A stretch of DNA of 64,000 bases, from the NCBI GenBank assembly GCA_022565595.1, contig JAIUML010000004.1:1-64000 (forward strand), read 5' to 3'. Made by a program: the position numbers and the translations under genes. Below, in pieces: positions 34,605-44,906 of this stretch. The number at the start of each line of letters is the position of its first letter. Position 1 is the stretch's first letter. The stretch is from Saccharospirillum sp. Its GTDB lineage: Bacteria > Pseudomonadota > Gammaproteobacteria > Pseudomonadales > Natronospirillaceae. The notes beneath the pieces are model-generated. The model searched no databases and was not told where the DNA came from. It saw only the letters and a program-made list of their open reading frames with translations.

Positions 34605-37427
34605 TCAGAGTTGATCCATCAGTTCCTTGGCTTGACGCTGCTGCTCGTCATTGCCCTCGGTGACGACTTCCTCGAGGATATCGCGAGCACCTTCCTTGTC
34701 GTCCATTTCGATGTAGGCACGGGCAAGGTCGAGCTTGGTACTGGCTTCGTCACTTCCGGACAAAAAGTCAAATTCATCGTCTTCCAGCTCTGCACTACCG
34801 GGCAGTGCATCTGCCAGGTCCTTCAAGCCGTCGTCCTCGGCGCTTTCGGCTTCAGGTTCAGTCAAAAGGCTATCCAACTGATCCTGAGGCACTTCGAGCC
34901 CGTCGCCTTCAGGCTTGGCATCTTCTGTCAGAGCGTCGTCTTCGAAATCGACGAAATCAAGACTGCTCAAGTCGTCTTCGGAGTCAGACTCATCAGCGGC
35001 GCTTTCCGTCTCAGCCAGTTCATCCAGGTCCAGTGAATCCGGTGAGCTTTTCTCTGTTTCTGTTTCAAAGTCATCCAGATTGAAATCAAGCTCGGTATCA
35101 CCGCTGTCGTCTTCCAGACTGAAGTCAATGCCATCCGTCTCGACTTCGTTCTTGTCTTCTTTCTGCGTCAGCGCACTGGAGCTGCTGAAGTCATCATCAT
35201 CAAGATTGAAGTCGAGATCACCCATACCATCACTGGGCTTGTTAGTTGGCTCTTCATCGGCCAGATCTGGTTCGCTTAACTCGAGGTCGTCGAGATCGAG
35301 GCTGAAATCCAGGTCGTCAGATGACGTCGTTGCCTCAGCTTTGGTGCTTGTTTCTGGCTGGGCGTCAAAATCACTGAGATCATAGCTGCCTGTTTCAGTA
35401 CGTAAATCGGCCTCGAGGTCATCAAGGGATGGTGCTTTGTCCTCGTCCATTTCACTGCCGAAGTCCAGATCAGAATCAGCATCGATGTCCATGCTGTAGT
35501 CCTGATCATCGCCATCGCTGAGAATCGGCATACGATCACGCATTTCGGAAACCTGACGCTGCTGCTCTGCCGAGAGAGACAAACGTGCAGCCAGCTCTTC
35601 AAAAGCACTGCTGTTTCCGGTTTCGGAATAAACCTCCAGAAGCTTCAAGCCAATATCTGCTCGTTCCGGCTGTTCAGCGAATGCTGACTTCAACTTTTCT
35701 TCAGCCTGCTCGAACTTCTGGTACGCCATGTACATCTCGGCTTCCATCAGCGCATCGGAGGCTTCGTCCGTATCCTGTGTGTCGAATTCGGTGGATTCCG
35801 CATCATCATCAAAGTCTGCAAGCAGGTCGTCACCAAAATCGTGGTCTTCGCCGTCGGCCATCGCCGTCCTGGCAGGCAGTGCTTCGTCCAGCTCCGACTC
35901 ATCTTCATCCTTTTTCATACGACTGCGGATAAAAGTCGGCAGCAACAATAGAATGATCGCACCGGCACCGGCAATGATCATGTTGGTCACACTGGCGGTG
36001 ACCCAGTTCGTCACAGGCGCTGTGAACTCGCGCACGAAGCCCATAAAGCCAGGATCGCTGACTGGCTGCACCGGTTGTGGTGCAGGTGCCGGCGCAGGTG
36101 CTGGTTCCGGCTGAGGCTGTGGCGCTGGCTCGGCAGGTGTTACAGGCTCTGCAGGCGTTACAGGCTCAACACCTGTATCGGCGGGGTCTGGTACAACGGA
36201 TGCATCAACATCAGGTGCGGGCTGAGCAGGATCGAAAGGTGCTGGCTCAGTCTGCTCCGCTTGCTGGTCCGCAAGTTCAGATTGCAAGGCTGCTGCATCG
36301 GCGCTCTGCACATTCAGCAGACGCTGCATGATGTTGATCTGCTCTTCAAGTTGTGCGACGCGACTTTCGAGCTCCTGTTTCTCGCGCTCAAATTGGTCAG
36401 CCAACTCCCCGGCGATCGCCAGTTCGTTCTGCAATCGCGTTACATCCGCTTGGGCGGTAGCGTCGCCACCAGCAGAAGTACCTTCAGCCTCCCCTGGAGC
36501 AACCTCCAGATAACCGTCGGGGTCACGACCCAGTTCGCCATCAGGCAAGGCCGATGCTGCAGTATCCGCTGCAGTCAATTGGACATCCTGAGCTTCACTG
36601 GCAACAGCACGTGGACGAGCGGCCTGACCCTCATTCTGCAGGCGTACTTCGTTCACGGCTTCTTGCAGAGAGCGCATGGCAATCTGGGCTTCGTCGGGCA
36701 GATTGAGCAGGCTGCCGGCTTTCAATCGGTTGATATTGTTATTTAGGAAGGCATCAGGATTCAGATCCTGAATCGCCAGCATGACTTGCTGCGGCGAATA
36801 GCCAGAGCCTGCTTCTATGCGCAGCGCTATTTCCCACAAAGTGTCGTTACGCTGCACGCGATACTGATCCGAGCCAAGACTCTCGGTGCGTCGTTCAACC
36901 GGCGCAGGCTGTGTCTGAGTTTGTGTTTCGCTGCCGCTGACAGTCGTAGTCGTCGTAAGCTGCGTCACCGTGCCGGTTGACGTGGCAGCAGGATCAACGA
37001 CCAGAGACTCGCCGACCACTCCGGTATCGAACACGGGGGGGTCGAGCAGGAGTGTGAATTCCTTGAGCAATCGCCCACCTGGCCAGTTCACTTCGACCAG
37101 GAAATTCAGGAACGGCTCCCGCACCGGGTCACGCGTCGTAAGAGCAATGACCAGATTGCCTGCTTCGTTCTCGCGCACTTGAAAACGAATATTGGAGAGA
37201 AAGAAGCTTCGCTCCACGCCGGCGCGGCGAAATGCATCGTTACTGGCTAGTGCTGGTAAGATTTCTCCCGCCGTCAGACCCCGAAGCTGTATCAGTTCGA
37301 TTTCAGCATCCAGTGGCTGGTTCAAGCTGGAGTTCAACTCGATATCACCCATACCCAAAGCATGAGCAATATTTGTCCAGGCCAATGCGGACAAGAGTAA
37401 AATGAGCGCCTGTTTTTTTAACATCAT
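34605..37427 (-). CDS. fimV: FimV-family polar hub protein
   Basis: 940 aa from the ATG at 37427 (GGGAAAAGG upstream); the open frame to 37538 is ignored because a signal peptide (LKKQALILLLSALAWTNIAHA) starts here. The mature N-terminus LGMGDIELNSSLNQPLDAEI is the FimV signature. A LysM-type peptidoglycan-binding unit (YRVQRNDTLWEIALRI...) lies near 196-250. A coiled coil, a Pro-rich linker and one membrane segment (MIIAGAGAIILLLLPTFI) follow. The long acidic cytoplasmic part ends with the TPR-like FimV C-terminal domain (KLDLARAYIEMDDKEGARDI). FimV organises the cell pole, twitching motility and cAMP signalling in Pseudomonas. Confidence 0.93.
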   Translation of the reverse strand: MMLKKQALILLLSALAWTNIAHALGMGDIELNSSLNQPLDAEIELIQLRGLTAGEILPALASNDAFRRAGVERSFFLSNIRFQVRENEAGNLVIALTTRDPVREPFLNFLVEVNWPGGRLLKEFTLLLDPPVFDTGVVGESLVVDPAATSTGTVTQLTTTTTVSGSETQTQTQPAPVERRTESLGSDQYRVQRNDTLWEIALRIEAGSGYSPQQVMLAIQDLNPDAFLNNNINRLKAGSLLNLPDEAQIAMRSLQEAVNEVRLQNEGQAARPRAVASEAQDVQLTAADTAASALPDGELGRDPDGYLEVAPGEAEGTSAGGDATAQADVTRLQNELAIAGELADQFEREKQELESRVAQLEEQINIMQRLLNVQSADAAALQSELADQQAEQTEPAPFDPAQPAPDVDASVVPDPADTGVEPVTPAEPVTPAEPAPQPQPEPAPAPAPAPQPVQPVSDPGFMGFVREFTAPVTNWVTASVTNMIIAGAGAIILLLLPTFIRSRMKKDEDESELDEALPARTAMADGEDHDFGDDLLADFDDDAESTEFDTQDTDEASDALMEAEMYMAYQKFEQAEEKLKSAFAEQPERADIGLKLLEVYSETGNSSAFEELAARLSLSAEQQRQVSEMRDRMPILSDGDDQDYSMDIDADSDLDFGSEMDEDKAPSLDDLEADLRTETGSYDLSDFDAQPETSTKAEATTSSDDLDFSLDLDDLELSEPDLADEEPTNKPSDGMGDLDFNLDDDDFSSSSALTQKEDKNEVETDGIDFSLEDDSGDTELDFNLDDFETETEKSSPDSLDLDELAETESAADESDSEDDLSSLDFVDFEDDALTEDAKPEGDGLEVPQDQLDSLLTEPEAESAEDDGLKDLADALPGSAELEDDEFDFLSGSDEASTKLDLARAYIEMDDKEGARDILEEVVTEGNDEQQRQAKELMDQL

Positions 37428-37786
37428 CCTTTTCCCTTCCCTCAACCCTGATATCAATACCACAAAATGGTCTGATATTTCGAAAAGGAATTCTCTGAAT
37501 TTATGTCCAGGCGCACGAATTCGAGAACTGGTTCTCAATTTTGTACTACGCCCCCAAAATCTGTGTTCTGAAAACTAGAAAAGACTTTCAAAACTGCAGC
37601 TAAGTATTATTGATAAAAGGAGTTTTCGCAACAAAAGAGCTGTCATTCATCGCGCCAATTCGAGCTTTTGTGATCATCCTGGCATAAAAAAGGCGGTCAT
37701 CATGACCGCCTTCTGGGCGACAAATCTTTGATATTAAACAAAAAAATTGCCGTAAAAGCTCGATTTTGTGCAGCCGAATGCCAGCC
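37428..37786. other. asd-fimV intergenic region
   Basis: Holds the asd terminator (37682-37712) and the fimV promoter region. A short palindrome GAGAAC-TG-GTTCTC lies at 37523-37536. No gene seen. Confidence 0.6.
37682..37712 (-). terminator. Rho-independent terminator of asd
   Basis: AAGGCGGTCA and TGACCGCCTT form a perfect 10-bp stem (37690-37699, 37703-37712) with a 3-nt loop. On the minus strand it runs into a T-rich tract. It lies about 75 bp after the asd stop. Confidence 0.85.
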
Positions 37787-38899
37787 TTAGAGGCGGCCGC
37801 CCAGTATCGCCAGAACACGGCGCAGAGGCTCTGCAGCCCCCCACAACAGCTGATCACCCACCGTGAAAGCGCTCAAATATTCGCCACCCATGGACAGCTT
37901 TCTCAAGCGTCCGACAGGCACAGAAAGCGTCCCCGTGACCTTGGCCGGCGTGAGTTCTTTCATGGTCAATTCACGATCATTGGGAATCACTTTGACCCAA
38001 TCGTTGGCACTGGCGAGGCTGGCTTCAATATCGGCCAGGGGCACATCTTTGCGCAACTTGATGGTCATGGCCTGGCTGTGCGAACGCATGGCACCGACAC
38101 GGACACAGTTACCATCTACAGGAACGGGATTCTGGCTACGACCCAGAATTTTGTTGGCCTCCACCTCGGCCTTCCACTCTTCCTTGCTTTGCCCACTGGG
38201 CATGGCCTTGTCGATCCAGGGAATCAAACTACCGGCCAGGGGAACGCCAAAATGCTCACTGGGATAATCATCACTGCGGATAAAATCGGAGACGGTTCTG
38301 TCCAGCTCAAGAATGGCCGAAGCGGGGTTCGCCAGGTAATCAGCCGATGCCTTGTGAATGGCCCCCATCTGCTGCAACAACTCGCGCATATTCTGCGCAC
38401 CTGCGCCTGAGGCGGCCTGATAGGTCTGAGGTGAAACCCACTCGATCAAGTCATCACGGAACAAGCCGCCCAGCGCCATCAACATCAAGCTGACGGTGCA
38501 GTTGCCGCCGACAAAGGTTTTGCTGCCGCCATCAATGGCCTTGTCGATAACAGCACGGTTAACCGGGTCCAGGACAATCACGGATTCTTCAGTCATCCGC
38601 AGCGTTGAGGCCGCATCGATCCAGTAGCCTTTCCAACCGGTGTTGCGCAAATCTTCATAAACCGCCTCGGTGTAGTCACCGCCCTGGCAAGTCACAATGG
38701 CGTCACAGGCAGCCAAAGCGCCAATATCTCTTGCATCCTGCAAAGTGCTCGCAGCCTTGCCGACATCCGGGGCAGGTTGCCCGGCCTGACTGGTGGTGAA
38801 GAATACGGGTTCGATATGGGCAAAATCGCCTTCTTCACGCATTCTGTCCATCAGCACGGAACCGACCATACCGCGCCAACCTACTATTCCGACTTTCAT
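37787..38899 (-). CDS. asd: Aspartate-semialdehyde dehydrogenase
   Basis: 370 aa from [20 protein letters not shown], with GAGGTGAC just upstream; the frame to 38977 is not used. It reduces aspartyl phosphate to aspartate semialdehyde for Lys, Thr, Met and diaminopimelate. NADP-binding GWRGMVG is at 7-13, and the active-site cysteine is in [17 protein letters not shown] (about 135), the Gram-negative form. It follows leuB and precedes fimV. Confidence 0.96.
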   Translation of the reverse strand: MKVGIVGWRGMVGSVLMDRMREEGDFAHIEPVFFTTSQAGQPAPDVGKAASTLQDARDIGALAACDAIVTCQGGDYTEAVYEDLRNTGWKGYWIDAASTLRMTEESVIVLDPVNRAVIDKAIDGGSKTFVGGNCTVSLMLMALGGLFRDDLIEWVSPQTYQAASGAGAQNMRELLQQMGAIHKASADYLANPASAILELDRTVSDFIRSDDYPSEHFGVPLAGSLIPWIDKAMPSGQSKEEWKAEVEANKILGRSQNPVPVDGNCVRVGAMRSHSQAMTIKLRKDVPLADIEASLASANDWVKVIPNDRELTMKELTPAKVTGTLSVPVGRLRKLSMGGEYLSAFTVGDQLLWGAAEPLRRVLAILGGRL

Positions 38900-39007
38900 A
38901 GTCACCTCAATTTTTCTGCAGCCAGCCCAAGAGGCTGACCGCCTTGACTTGTGTGTGAGCCGCCCTTGACGGAACAACAGCTCACCTGATTGCTGACCAA
39001 AGGCTTA

Positions 39008-40093
39008 TTAAAGCGCTGCAACAACCGCATCACCCATTTCACGAGTGGAAACAGACTGGTCACCCTCAGCGACGATATCAGCAGTACGATAACCTTGATC
39101 CAGGACCTTGCTTACTGCTGCCTCAATGGCATCCGCTGCGGCCGATTCGTTCAAGGAGTAACGCAGCATCATGGCAACCGACATGATGGTCGCCAAAGGA
39201 TTGGCAATGCCTTTGCCGGCAATATCTGGCGCGCTGCCATGAATGGGTTCATACATCCCCTTCCCGGCAGCGTTGAGTGATGCCGATGGCAACATGCCAA
39301 TAGAACCGGTCAACATGGCTGCGCAATCGGATAAAATATCACCAAACATATTACCGGTTACCATGACATCGAACTGCTTCGGCGCGCGAACCAGCTGCAT
39401 GGCAGCGTTGTCCACGTACATATGAGACAGTTCGACATCCGGATACTCGTTGGCCAGCTCATTCATGATGTTGCGCCAAAGTACCGTAACTTCAAGTACG
39501 TTGGCTTTATCGACCGAACACAAGCGCTTGTTGCGCTTCCGCGCCGCTTCAAATGCGGCCCGGCCGATGCGCCGAATCTCCGTTTCATTGTAGATGTATG
39601 TATTGAAACCCTCACGCTCCCCCTGATCGTTGATGCGCTCACCTCTTGGCTGGCCAAAATAGATGCCGCCGGTCAATTCGCGCACGATCAACAAATCCAG
39701 GCCGGAGACCACCTCTGGCTTTAGTGTGCTCGCCGAAGCCAACTGTGGAAACAGTATTGCCGGGCGCAAATTGGCAAACAGTTCAAGATTGGAACGCAAG
39801 CCGAGCAGCCCTTTTTCAGGGCGCTTTGCCATTTCCAGCCCATCCCATTTGTGCCCACCGACTGCGCCCAACAAAATGGCGTCGGCTGCCTTGGCTTGAG
39901 TCAGAGTTTCCTCCGGCAGTGGACTGCCTGTTGCGTCAATGGCAGAACCGCCGACCAGGGCGTGAGACAACTGCAAACTGATGTCGTACTTTTCCGCAAC
40001 CGCCAGCAACACACGCTCGGCCTCGGCGACAATCTCTGTACCAATGCCATCACCGGGCAGAATGAGTACGTTGTGTGTTCTTGCTTCAGACAT
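39008..40093 (-). CDS. leuB: 3-isopropylmalate dehydrogenase
   Basis: 361 aa; oxidative decarboxylation of 3-isopropylmalate in leucine synthesis. [15 protein letters not shown] (11-25) opens it and [13 protein letters not shown] (about 99-111) carries the substrate arginines. The NAD-binding [16 protein letters not shown] stretch is present in the C-terminal part. 11 bp after leuD; leuC-leuD-leuB are one operon. Confidence 0.97.
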   Translation of the reverse strand: MSEARTHNVLILPGDGIGTEIVAEAERVLLAVAEKYDISLQLSHALVGGSAIDATGSPLPEETLTQAKAADAILLGAVGGHKWDGLEMAKRPEKGLLGLRSNLELFANLRPAILFPQLASASTLKPEVVSGLDLLIVRELTGGIYFGQPRGERINDQGEREGFNTYIYNETEIRRIGRAAFEAARKRNKRLCSVDKANVLEVTVLWRNIMNELANEYPDVELSHMYVDNAAMQLVRAPKQFDVMVTGNMFGDILSDCAAMLTGSIGMLPSASLNAAGKGMYEPIHGSAPDIAGKGIANPLATIMSVAMMLRYSLNESAAADAIEAAVSKVLDQGYRTADIVAEGDQSVSTREMGDAVVAAL

Positions 40094-40104
40094 GTATAGA
40101 ATCC

Positions 40105-40752
40105 TTATTGAATTTGCCCAAACACCCAGGGGGCGCTTTGCAGTCGTTTTTTCTCGTAGTCACGAATGGCATCGGCCTGCTGCAGTGTCAGACCAATATC
40201 ATCCAGGCCATTGATCAGACAGTGCTTGCGAAATTCGTTGACCTCGAAGTCGAACTGCTCGCCTTCAGGTGTCTCGACGCACTGCTTCTCAAGGCTGACC
40301 TTGAGCCGATATCCAGGTGTCTGGTCTACTGCAGTAAAGAGTTTATCGACAACGGCTTCATCCAGCACAATCGGCAGCACACCGTTCTTGAAACAGTTGT
40401 TGTAGAAGATGTCGGCGAAACTTGGCGCAATAACCGCGCGGAAACCGAAGTCTTCCAATGCCCAGGGCGCGTGTTCACGACTGGAACCACAACCGAAGTT
40501 ACGGCGCGCCAGTAAAATCTCGGCACCCTGATAGCGGGACTGATTCAGCACAAAATCCGGATTCAATGGACGTTTGCTGTTGTCCATACCCGGTTGACCT
40601 TCATCCAGATAGCGCAGCTCATCAAACAGATTGGGCCCAAAGCCGCTGCGCTTGATCGATTTCAGGAACTGCTTGGGAATAATCATGTCGGTATCGACAT
40701 TGGCCCGATCGATGGGCGCTACCAATCCGTTAACTTCCTTAAAGGCTTTCAT
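40105..40752 (-). CDS. leuD: 3-isopropylmalate dehydratase small subunit
   Basis: 215 aa; partner of LeuC in isomerising 2- to 3-isopropylmalate. Family blocks seen: [16 protein letters not shown] (about 18-33), [16 protein letters not shown] (about 83-98) and [17 protein letters not shown]. It overlaps the leuC stop by 4 bp (ATGA), which indicates coupled translation of the two subunits. Confidence 0.97.
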   Translation of the reverse strand: MKAFKEVNGLVAPIDRANVDTDMIIPKQFLKSIKRSGFGPNLFDELRYLDEGQPGMDNSKRPLNPDFVLNQSRYQGAEILLARRNFGCGSSREHAPWALEDFGFRAVIAPSFADIFYNNCFKNGVLPIVLDEAVVDKLFTAVDQTPGYRLKVSLEKQCVETPEGEQFDFEVNEFRKHCLINGLDDIGLTLQQADAIRDYEKKRLQSAPWVFGQIQ

Positions 40753-42179
40753 GCAACACCCTCCCAGGTCCGAATATCCACGAAATGACCCTCAATGGCA
40801 GCGGCGGCGGCCATCGCCGGGCTGACCAGGTGGGTACGGCCACCAAAGCCCTGACGCCCTTCAAAATTCCGGTTGGAGGTCGAGGCGCAATGTTCGCCCT
40901 GCCCCAGCTTATCGGCATTCATGGCCAGGCACATGGAGCAACCAGGTTCACGCCATTCGAAACCGGCGTCGCGGAAGATGAGGTCAAGCCCTTCCTGCTC
41001 CGCCTGCTGTTTGACCAGGCCTGAGCCCGGCACCACCATGGCTTGTTTCAACTTGCTGGAAACCTTGCGCCCTTTAACGACGACTGCTGCGGCGCGTAAA
41101 TCTTCAATACGGGAGTTGGTACAGGAGCCGATAAAAACCCTGTCCAATGGGATCTCGGTGATCGCCTGGTTCGCCTTGAGCCCCATATACTCCAGAGCGC
41201 GCTGGTAACCCTTGCGCAGGTTTTCGTCGCTATAGCTGGCGGGGTCTGGCACTCGGCCGTTCACATCGGTCACCATCTCTGGCGATGTTCCCCAACTGAC
41301 CTGGGGTTGAATGTCAGCGGCGTTCAGAACGATGTCCTGATCAAACTCGGCATCGTCGTCGCTGTAGAGCTCACGCCAGGCTTGAGCCGCCTTGTCCCAG
41401 AGTTCGGCCTTGGGCGCAAAGGTACGGCCATGGAAGTATTCAATGGTTTTTTCATCAACCGCAACCATGCCCGCTCTGGCTCCGGCTTCGATGGCCATAT
41501 TGCATACCGTCATACGGCCTTCCATCGACAGTGACTGAATGGCACTGCCCGCAAATTCTATGGCATAGCCCGTGCCACCCGCCGTGCCTATGTGGCCGAT
41601 AATGTAGAGCACCACATCCTTGGCGGTCACTCCAGCACCGAGCTCACCCTCGACGCGAATGCGCATGTTCTTCATCTTGCGCTGTATCAGGCACTGCGTG
41701 GCCAGCACATGCTCCACCTCGGAAGTGCCGATACCGAAAGCGAGTGAGCCCATGGCACCGTGAGTCGCGGTATGTGAATCGCCGCAAACAATGGTCATGC
41801 CAGGCAAGGTGGCACCCTGCTCAGGGCCAACTACATGCACAATACCCTGATTGACGTCGTTCATGCCGAATTCTCGCACACCAAAGTGCGAGCAGTTGGC
41901 ATCCAGGGTTTCGACCTGAATGCGCGATATCTCATCGCGAATACCGGCGACACCGGAACTGCGCTCATTGAAGTCGGTCGGTACGTTGTGATCAGGCGTG
42001 GCCAGGTTGGTATCCAACCGCCAGGGCTTACGGCCGGCGAGGCGCAGGCCCTCGAAAGCCTGGGGAGAAGTAACTTCGTGCAGCAGTTGACGGTCGATGT
42101 AGATCAACGCCGTGCCGTCTTCGCGTTCGGACACCAGATGGGCGTCCCAGAGTTTGTCATAAAGCGTCTTGCCGGCCAT
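40749..42179 (-). CDS. leuC: 3-isopropylmalate dehydratase large subunit
   Basis: 476 aa aconitase-family enzyme. The [4Fe-4S] cysteines lie in [14 protein letters not shown] and in [11 protein letters not shown]. The active-site stretch [26 protein letters not shown] is complete. CAGGAGG precedes the ATG. First gene of leuCDB, divergent from a LysR-type gene with which it shares a 189-bp control region. Confidence 0.97.
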   Translation of the reverse strand: MAGKTLYDKLWDAHLVSEREDGTALIYIDRQLLHEVTSPQAFEGLRLAGRKPWRLDTNLATPDHNVPTDFNERSSGVAGIRDEISRIQVETLDANCSHFGVREFGMNDVNQGIVHVVGPEQGATLPGMTIVCGDSHTATHGAMGSLAFGIGTSEVEHVLATQCLIQRKMKNMRIRVEGELGAGVTAKDVVLYIIGHIGTAGGTGYAIEFAGSAIQSLSMEGRMTVCNMAIEAGARAGMVAVDEKTIEYFHGRTFAPKAELWDKAAQAWRELYSDDDAEFDQDIVLNAADIQPQVSWGTSPEMVTDVNGRVPDPASYSDENLRKGYQRALEYMGLKANQAITEIPLDRVFIGSCTNSRIEDLRAAAVVVKGRKVSSKLKQAMVVPGSGLVKQQAEQEGLDLIFRDAGFEWREPGCSMCLAMNADKLGQGEHCASTSNRNFEGRQGFGGRTHLVSPAMAAAAAIEGHFVDIRTWEGVA

Positions 42180-42325
42180 TAGGGCCTCCTGTTTTTATCT
42201 CCGGTCTATCGACATGGATATCCGGTCTTCGGCATGGTCAGCCAGCTATCACGTTCAAGGCGGCCAGCCAGTACTTTTAATAGTTAGCGGTATGATGAAC
42301 AGTTTAAGTGGACAGATAAATAATA

Positions 42326-42350
42326 CAAATTTATTATTTTTATAAATTTG
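42326..42350. promoter_or_regulatory. Inverted repeat in the leuC/lysR control region
   Basis: CAAATTTAT and ATAAATTTG are perfect 9-bp arms (42326-42334, 42342-42350) separated by 7 bp, in very AT-rich sequence 19 bp before the LysR start codon. The dyad form fits a LysR-type recognition site (T-N11-A class) used for autoregulation and perhaps for leuC control. Confidence 0.5.
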
Positions 42351-42368
42351 ATTCTAAACAGGAATACT

Positions 42369-43241
42369 ATGGACCATCACAGCCTTGAAGCTTTCCTTGC
42401 GGTCGCCGATTCGGGCTCGTTCAGTCGCGCGGCGGAAAAGCTGTTTTTGACTCAGCCTGCGGTGTCCAAACGGGTGGCGAATCTGGAGAGTAGTCTGGAT
42501 ACGAAGCTGTTTGATCGCATCGGGCGGGAGGTTTACCTCACCGAGAGTGGTCGGTTGTTAGTGGACCGAGCCAGCAGGATTATGGAGGACATTCGCGATG
42601 CACGTCAGGCCATTCGCCAGCACAGCAGTGGCGAGGTTACCCATCTGGGCCTGGCCAGCAGCCACCACATAGGCTTGCACTATCTTGGGCCGATTTTGCG
42701 GCAGCTGGTGGATCGCTACCCTCAGGTGGATCTGGATCTGCAATTTCTGGAGTCGGAGCAGACGCTGGATGCCATTCTTCGGCGGGATCTGGAGCTGGCC
42801 TTCATCACCCTGCCCGTTGTGCTGCATAGGGATCTGGTCAAGGAACGCCTATGGTCGGACCCACTGTGCTTTGTGGTCAGCCATGATCACCCTCTGGCGG
42901 CCAGTCAGCGGCGTGTTCGGCTCAATGAGCTGGTGCAATTTCGGGCTATTTTGCCGGATTCGACCACGACCACCTTCCGCCTGGTGCAGCAGACCTTTGA
43001 GCGCCACCACCTGCCGCTCAATCGCTGTCTGGCGGTCAACTATCTGGAAACCATTCGGACTCTGGTGGCCAGTGGGCTGGGCTGGAGTGTGTTACCTCAG
43101 CGTTTGCTGGATGAGTCGGTCGCTCAACTCGATATTGAACAGGTGCAATTGATGCGTCAGTTGGGGGTGATTCATCATCGTCAGAGAACGCTGAGCCGCG
43201 GGGCTCAGGCCTTGCTCGACATCGCACGCCGAGCTTTGTGA
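42369..43241 (+). CDS. LysR-family transcriptional regulator divergent from leuCDB
   Basis: 290 aa from MDHHSLEAFLAVADSGSFSR, with CAGGAA just upstream; an ATG at 42348 is less likely. The helix-turn-helix (AEKLFLTQPAVSKRVANLESSLDTKLFDR) is typical, followed by the effector-binding domain. Position opposite leuC suggests control of leucine biosynthesis, like the LysR genes next to leuCDB in other gammaproteobacteria. Its 3' end overlaps the convergent rhombosortase gene by 37 bp. Confidence 0.88.
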   Translation: MDHHSLEAFLAVADSGSFSRAAEKLFLTQPAVSKRVANLESSLDTKLFDRIGREVYLTESGRLLVDRASRIMEDIRDARQAIRQHSSGEVTHLGLASSHHIGLHYLGPILRQLVDRYPQVDLDLQFLESEQTLDAILRRDLELAFITLPVVLHRDLVKERLWSDPLCFVVSHDHPLAASQRRVRLNELVQFRAILPDSTTTTFRLVQQTFERHHLPLNRCLAVNYLETIRTLVASGLGWSVLPQRLLDESVAQLDIEQVQLMRQLGVIHHRQRTLSRGAQALLDIARRAL

Positions 43242-43849
43242 CGGTACCCGTAGTAGAGACCGATCAGCCAGCCACTGCTCAACCCTACAAGGTGTGCGCG
43301 AACGGCAATGTCTGCTTCCAGAAAGTCGGCCGTTGAGGCATTCAGCAGGTGGCTCATGCTGGTAAAGTTCTCGAGCATCACCTTCAGGCTGACTCCCGAA
43401 GCGACGGTCAGCAGCAGCCAGGATGGGTAGTGAGGGCTGGTCAACAGCGACCAGATTAACCAGCCATAGATCACGCCGGAGAGACCTGCATAATCGCTGT
43501 AGCCCATCAGCGGCAGGCTCGCTGTTAGTGTCAGCCAGACGAACAGGAGCGCTGCGGTATCGACCCTGGCCAACCTGGCTGGCAGTAGCAGTGCCATGAT
43601 TACCAGGCCCCATTGGTTCATTAGCCAGTGTTTCAGGTGCAATTGGGCAATGGATGCGGTCAAGGGACGCCAGTAGTGGCCCTGTTCAAACCAGCTTTGA
43701 TCGTACGACAGCCAGGCGGAAATTGGCTGCAGGCTTGCCAGCAAGGTTAACACGGCAATACCCAGCAACCATGAGAGAGTTGGTATGGGCACAGCGGCGG
43801 TTCGGTCGACGGGAATCAGCATAATGTCACGTTTCAGGCTTACTGCCAT
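43205..43849 (-). CDS. rrtA: Rhombosortase-like rhomboid intramembrane protease
   Basis: 214 aa with about six membrane segments. Rhomboid-type catalytic residues are visible: Ser in YAGLSGVIYGWLIW (about residue 122) and His in AVRAHLVGLSSGWLIGLYYG (about 184). The conserved HLKHWLMNQWGLVIM loop precedes them. This is the compact form named rhombosortase, which cleaves proteins bearing a C-terminal GlyGly-CTERM tail. No GlyGly-CTERM substrate is encoded in this window. No clear ribosome site; a start at MLIPVDRTAA (43822) is possible. It overlaps the end of the LysR gene. Confidence 0.75.
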   Translation of the reverse strand: MAVSLKRDIMLIPVDRTAAVPIPTLSWLLGIAVLTLLASLQPISAWLSYDQSWFEQGHYWRPLTASIAQLHLKHWLMNQWGLVIMALLLPARLARVDTAALLFVWLTLTASLPLMGYSDYAGLSGVIYGWLIWSLLTSPHYPSWLLLTVASGVSLKVMLENFTSMSHLLNASTADFLEADIAVRAHLVGLSSGWLIGLYYGYRHKARRAMSSKA

Positions 43850-43923
43850 TCAGGTTCTGGCCAAAGCGTATTACACTGCGCCTCCTTTTGTCGCGCCAAC
43901 TTTTTAAGGAAGCTATTTGTCTC

Positions 43924-44811
43924 ATGTGGTTCAAGAACCTGCGTCTGTATCGATTCACGGATCAATTCGCCATTACCGAAGCGTCGCTCAACGATCAATT
44001 GGCTGCCCATCCTTTCACCGGGCTGACGGCCATGCAGGAGTCCTCCTTCGGTTGGGTCAACCCCTTTGCCGACAGCGGCATGCTGTGCGAAACCGTTGGC
44101 CACAGGCTCTTTATAACAGCGCAAATGCAGGAAAAGCTGTTGCCAGCGAGTGTTCTGAACGAGCACCTGGCCGAAAAGCTGGACCAACTGGAAGAAGCCG
44201 ACGGCCGGAGGCCCGGCCGCAAAGAAAAAGAAAACCTTAAAGAGCAGATTCGGGCTGAACTGCTGCCGCGCGCCTTTCACAAGACACGCCGCATCAGCGC
44301 CTGGATCGACCTGGAGCAGCAATGGCTGGCAATCAATACGGCCAGTGAAAAAATGGCGGACGAGTTCACCTCCAGATTAAGAGAAGTCATTGGCACCTTG
44401 CCTGTTATCCCCATGGGCAAGGCGGCCTCTGGGGCAGATGTGCTGACGCAATGGTATCAAGTGCCAGAAACTCGCCCTGAGGGCACTGACTTGCTGGCCG
44501 ATATGGAGCTGGTTCTGGCACAGGATCCGACGGTCAAGGCTCGCTACCGCAATCTGGATCTGGAAGCGCCGGAAATCCAGCATTCACTGGAAAGCGGTAT
44601 GCGCATCAAGCAAATCGCCATCAATATGAACGATCAATGCCAGGCGATGATCGACGAAAGCTTTACCCTGAAACGCCTCAAGTTCGGCGACACCCTGCTG
44701 GAGCAGGCCGGTGATTCGGACGACCCCAGAACCGATGCCCTGCTGATGTCGGATACCCTGAGCCAGTGGTTAAAACAATTGCTGCCGCAGGTTACCGAGA
44801 CGGGCGTCTAA
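43924..44811 (+). CDS. rdgC: Recombination-associated protein
   Basis: 295 aa from MWFKNLRLYRFTDQF, the invariant RdgC opening (the frame upstream to 43888 is not used). RdgC is a ring-shaped DNA-binding protein that restrains RecA filament activity. Other family blocks: SFGWVNPF, ARLL-type LLPRAFHKTRRISAWID and SGMRIKQIAINMNDQCQAMIDESFTLKRLKF. It stands alone on the plus strand, divergent from the rhombosortase gene. Confidence 0.95.
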   Translation: MWFKNLRLYRFTDQFAITEASLNDQLAAHPFTGLTAMQESSFGWVNPFADSGMLCETVGHRLFITAQMQEKLLPASVLNEHLAEKLDQLEEADGRRPGRKEKENLKEQIRAELLPRAFHKTRRISAWIDLEQQWLAINTASEKMADEFTSRLREVIGTLPVIPMGKAASGADVLTQWYQVPETRPEGTDLLADMELVLAQDPTVKARYRNLDLEAPEIQHSLESGMRIKQIAINMNDQCQAMIDESFTLKRLKFGDTLLEQAGDSDDPRTDALLMSDTLSQWLKQLLPQVTETGV

Positions 44812-44906
44812 TGCTGTATCGACTACTCAGACAGGCACTACTCGCCTCAAGTGTGAAAGTGTGCTGAAATGACTGATGAGCTGAAACTGAACCCGAGGGA
44901 TTGCCG

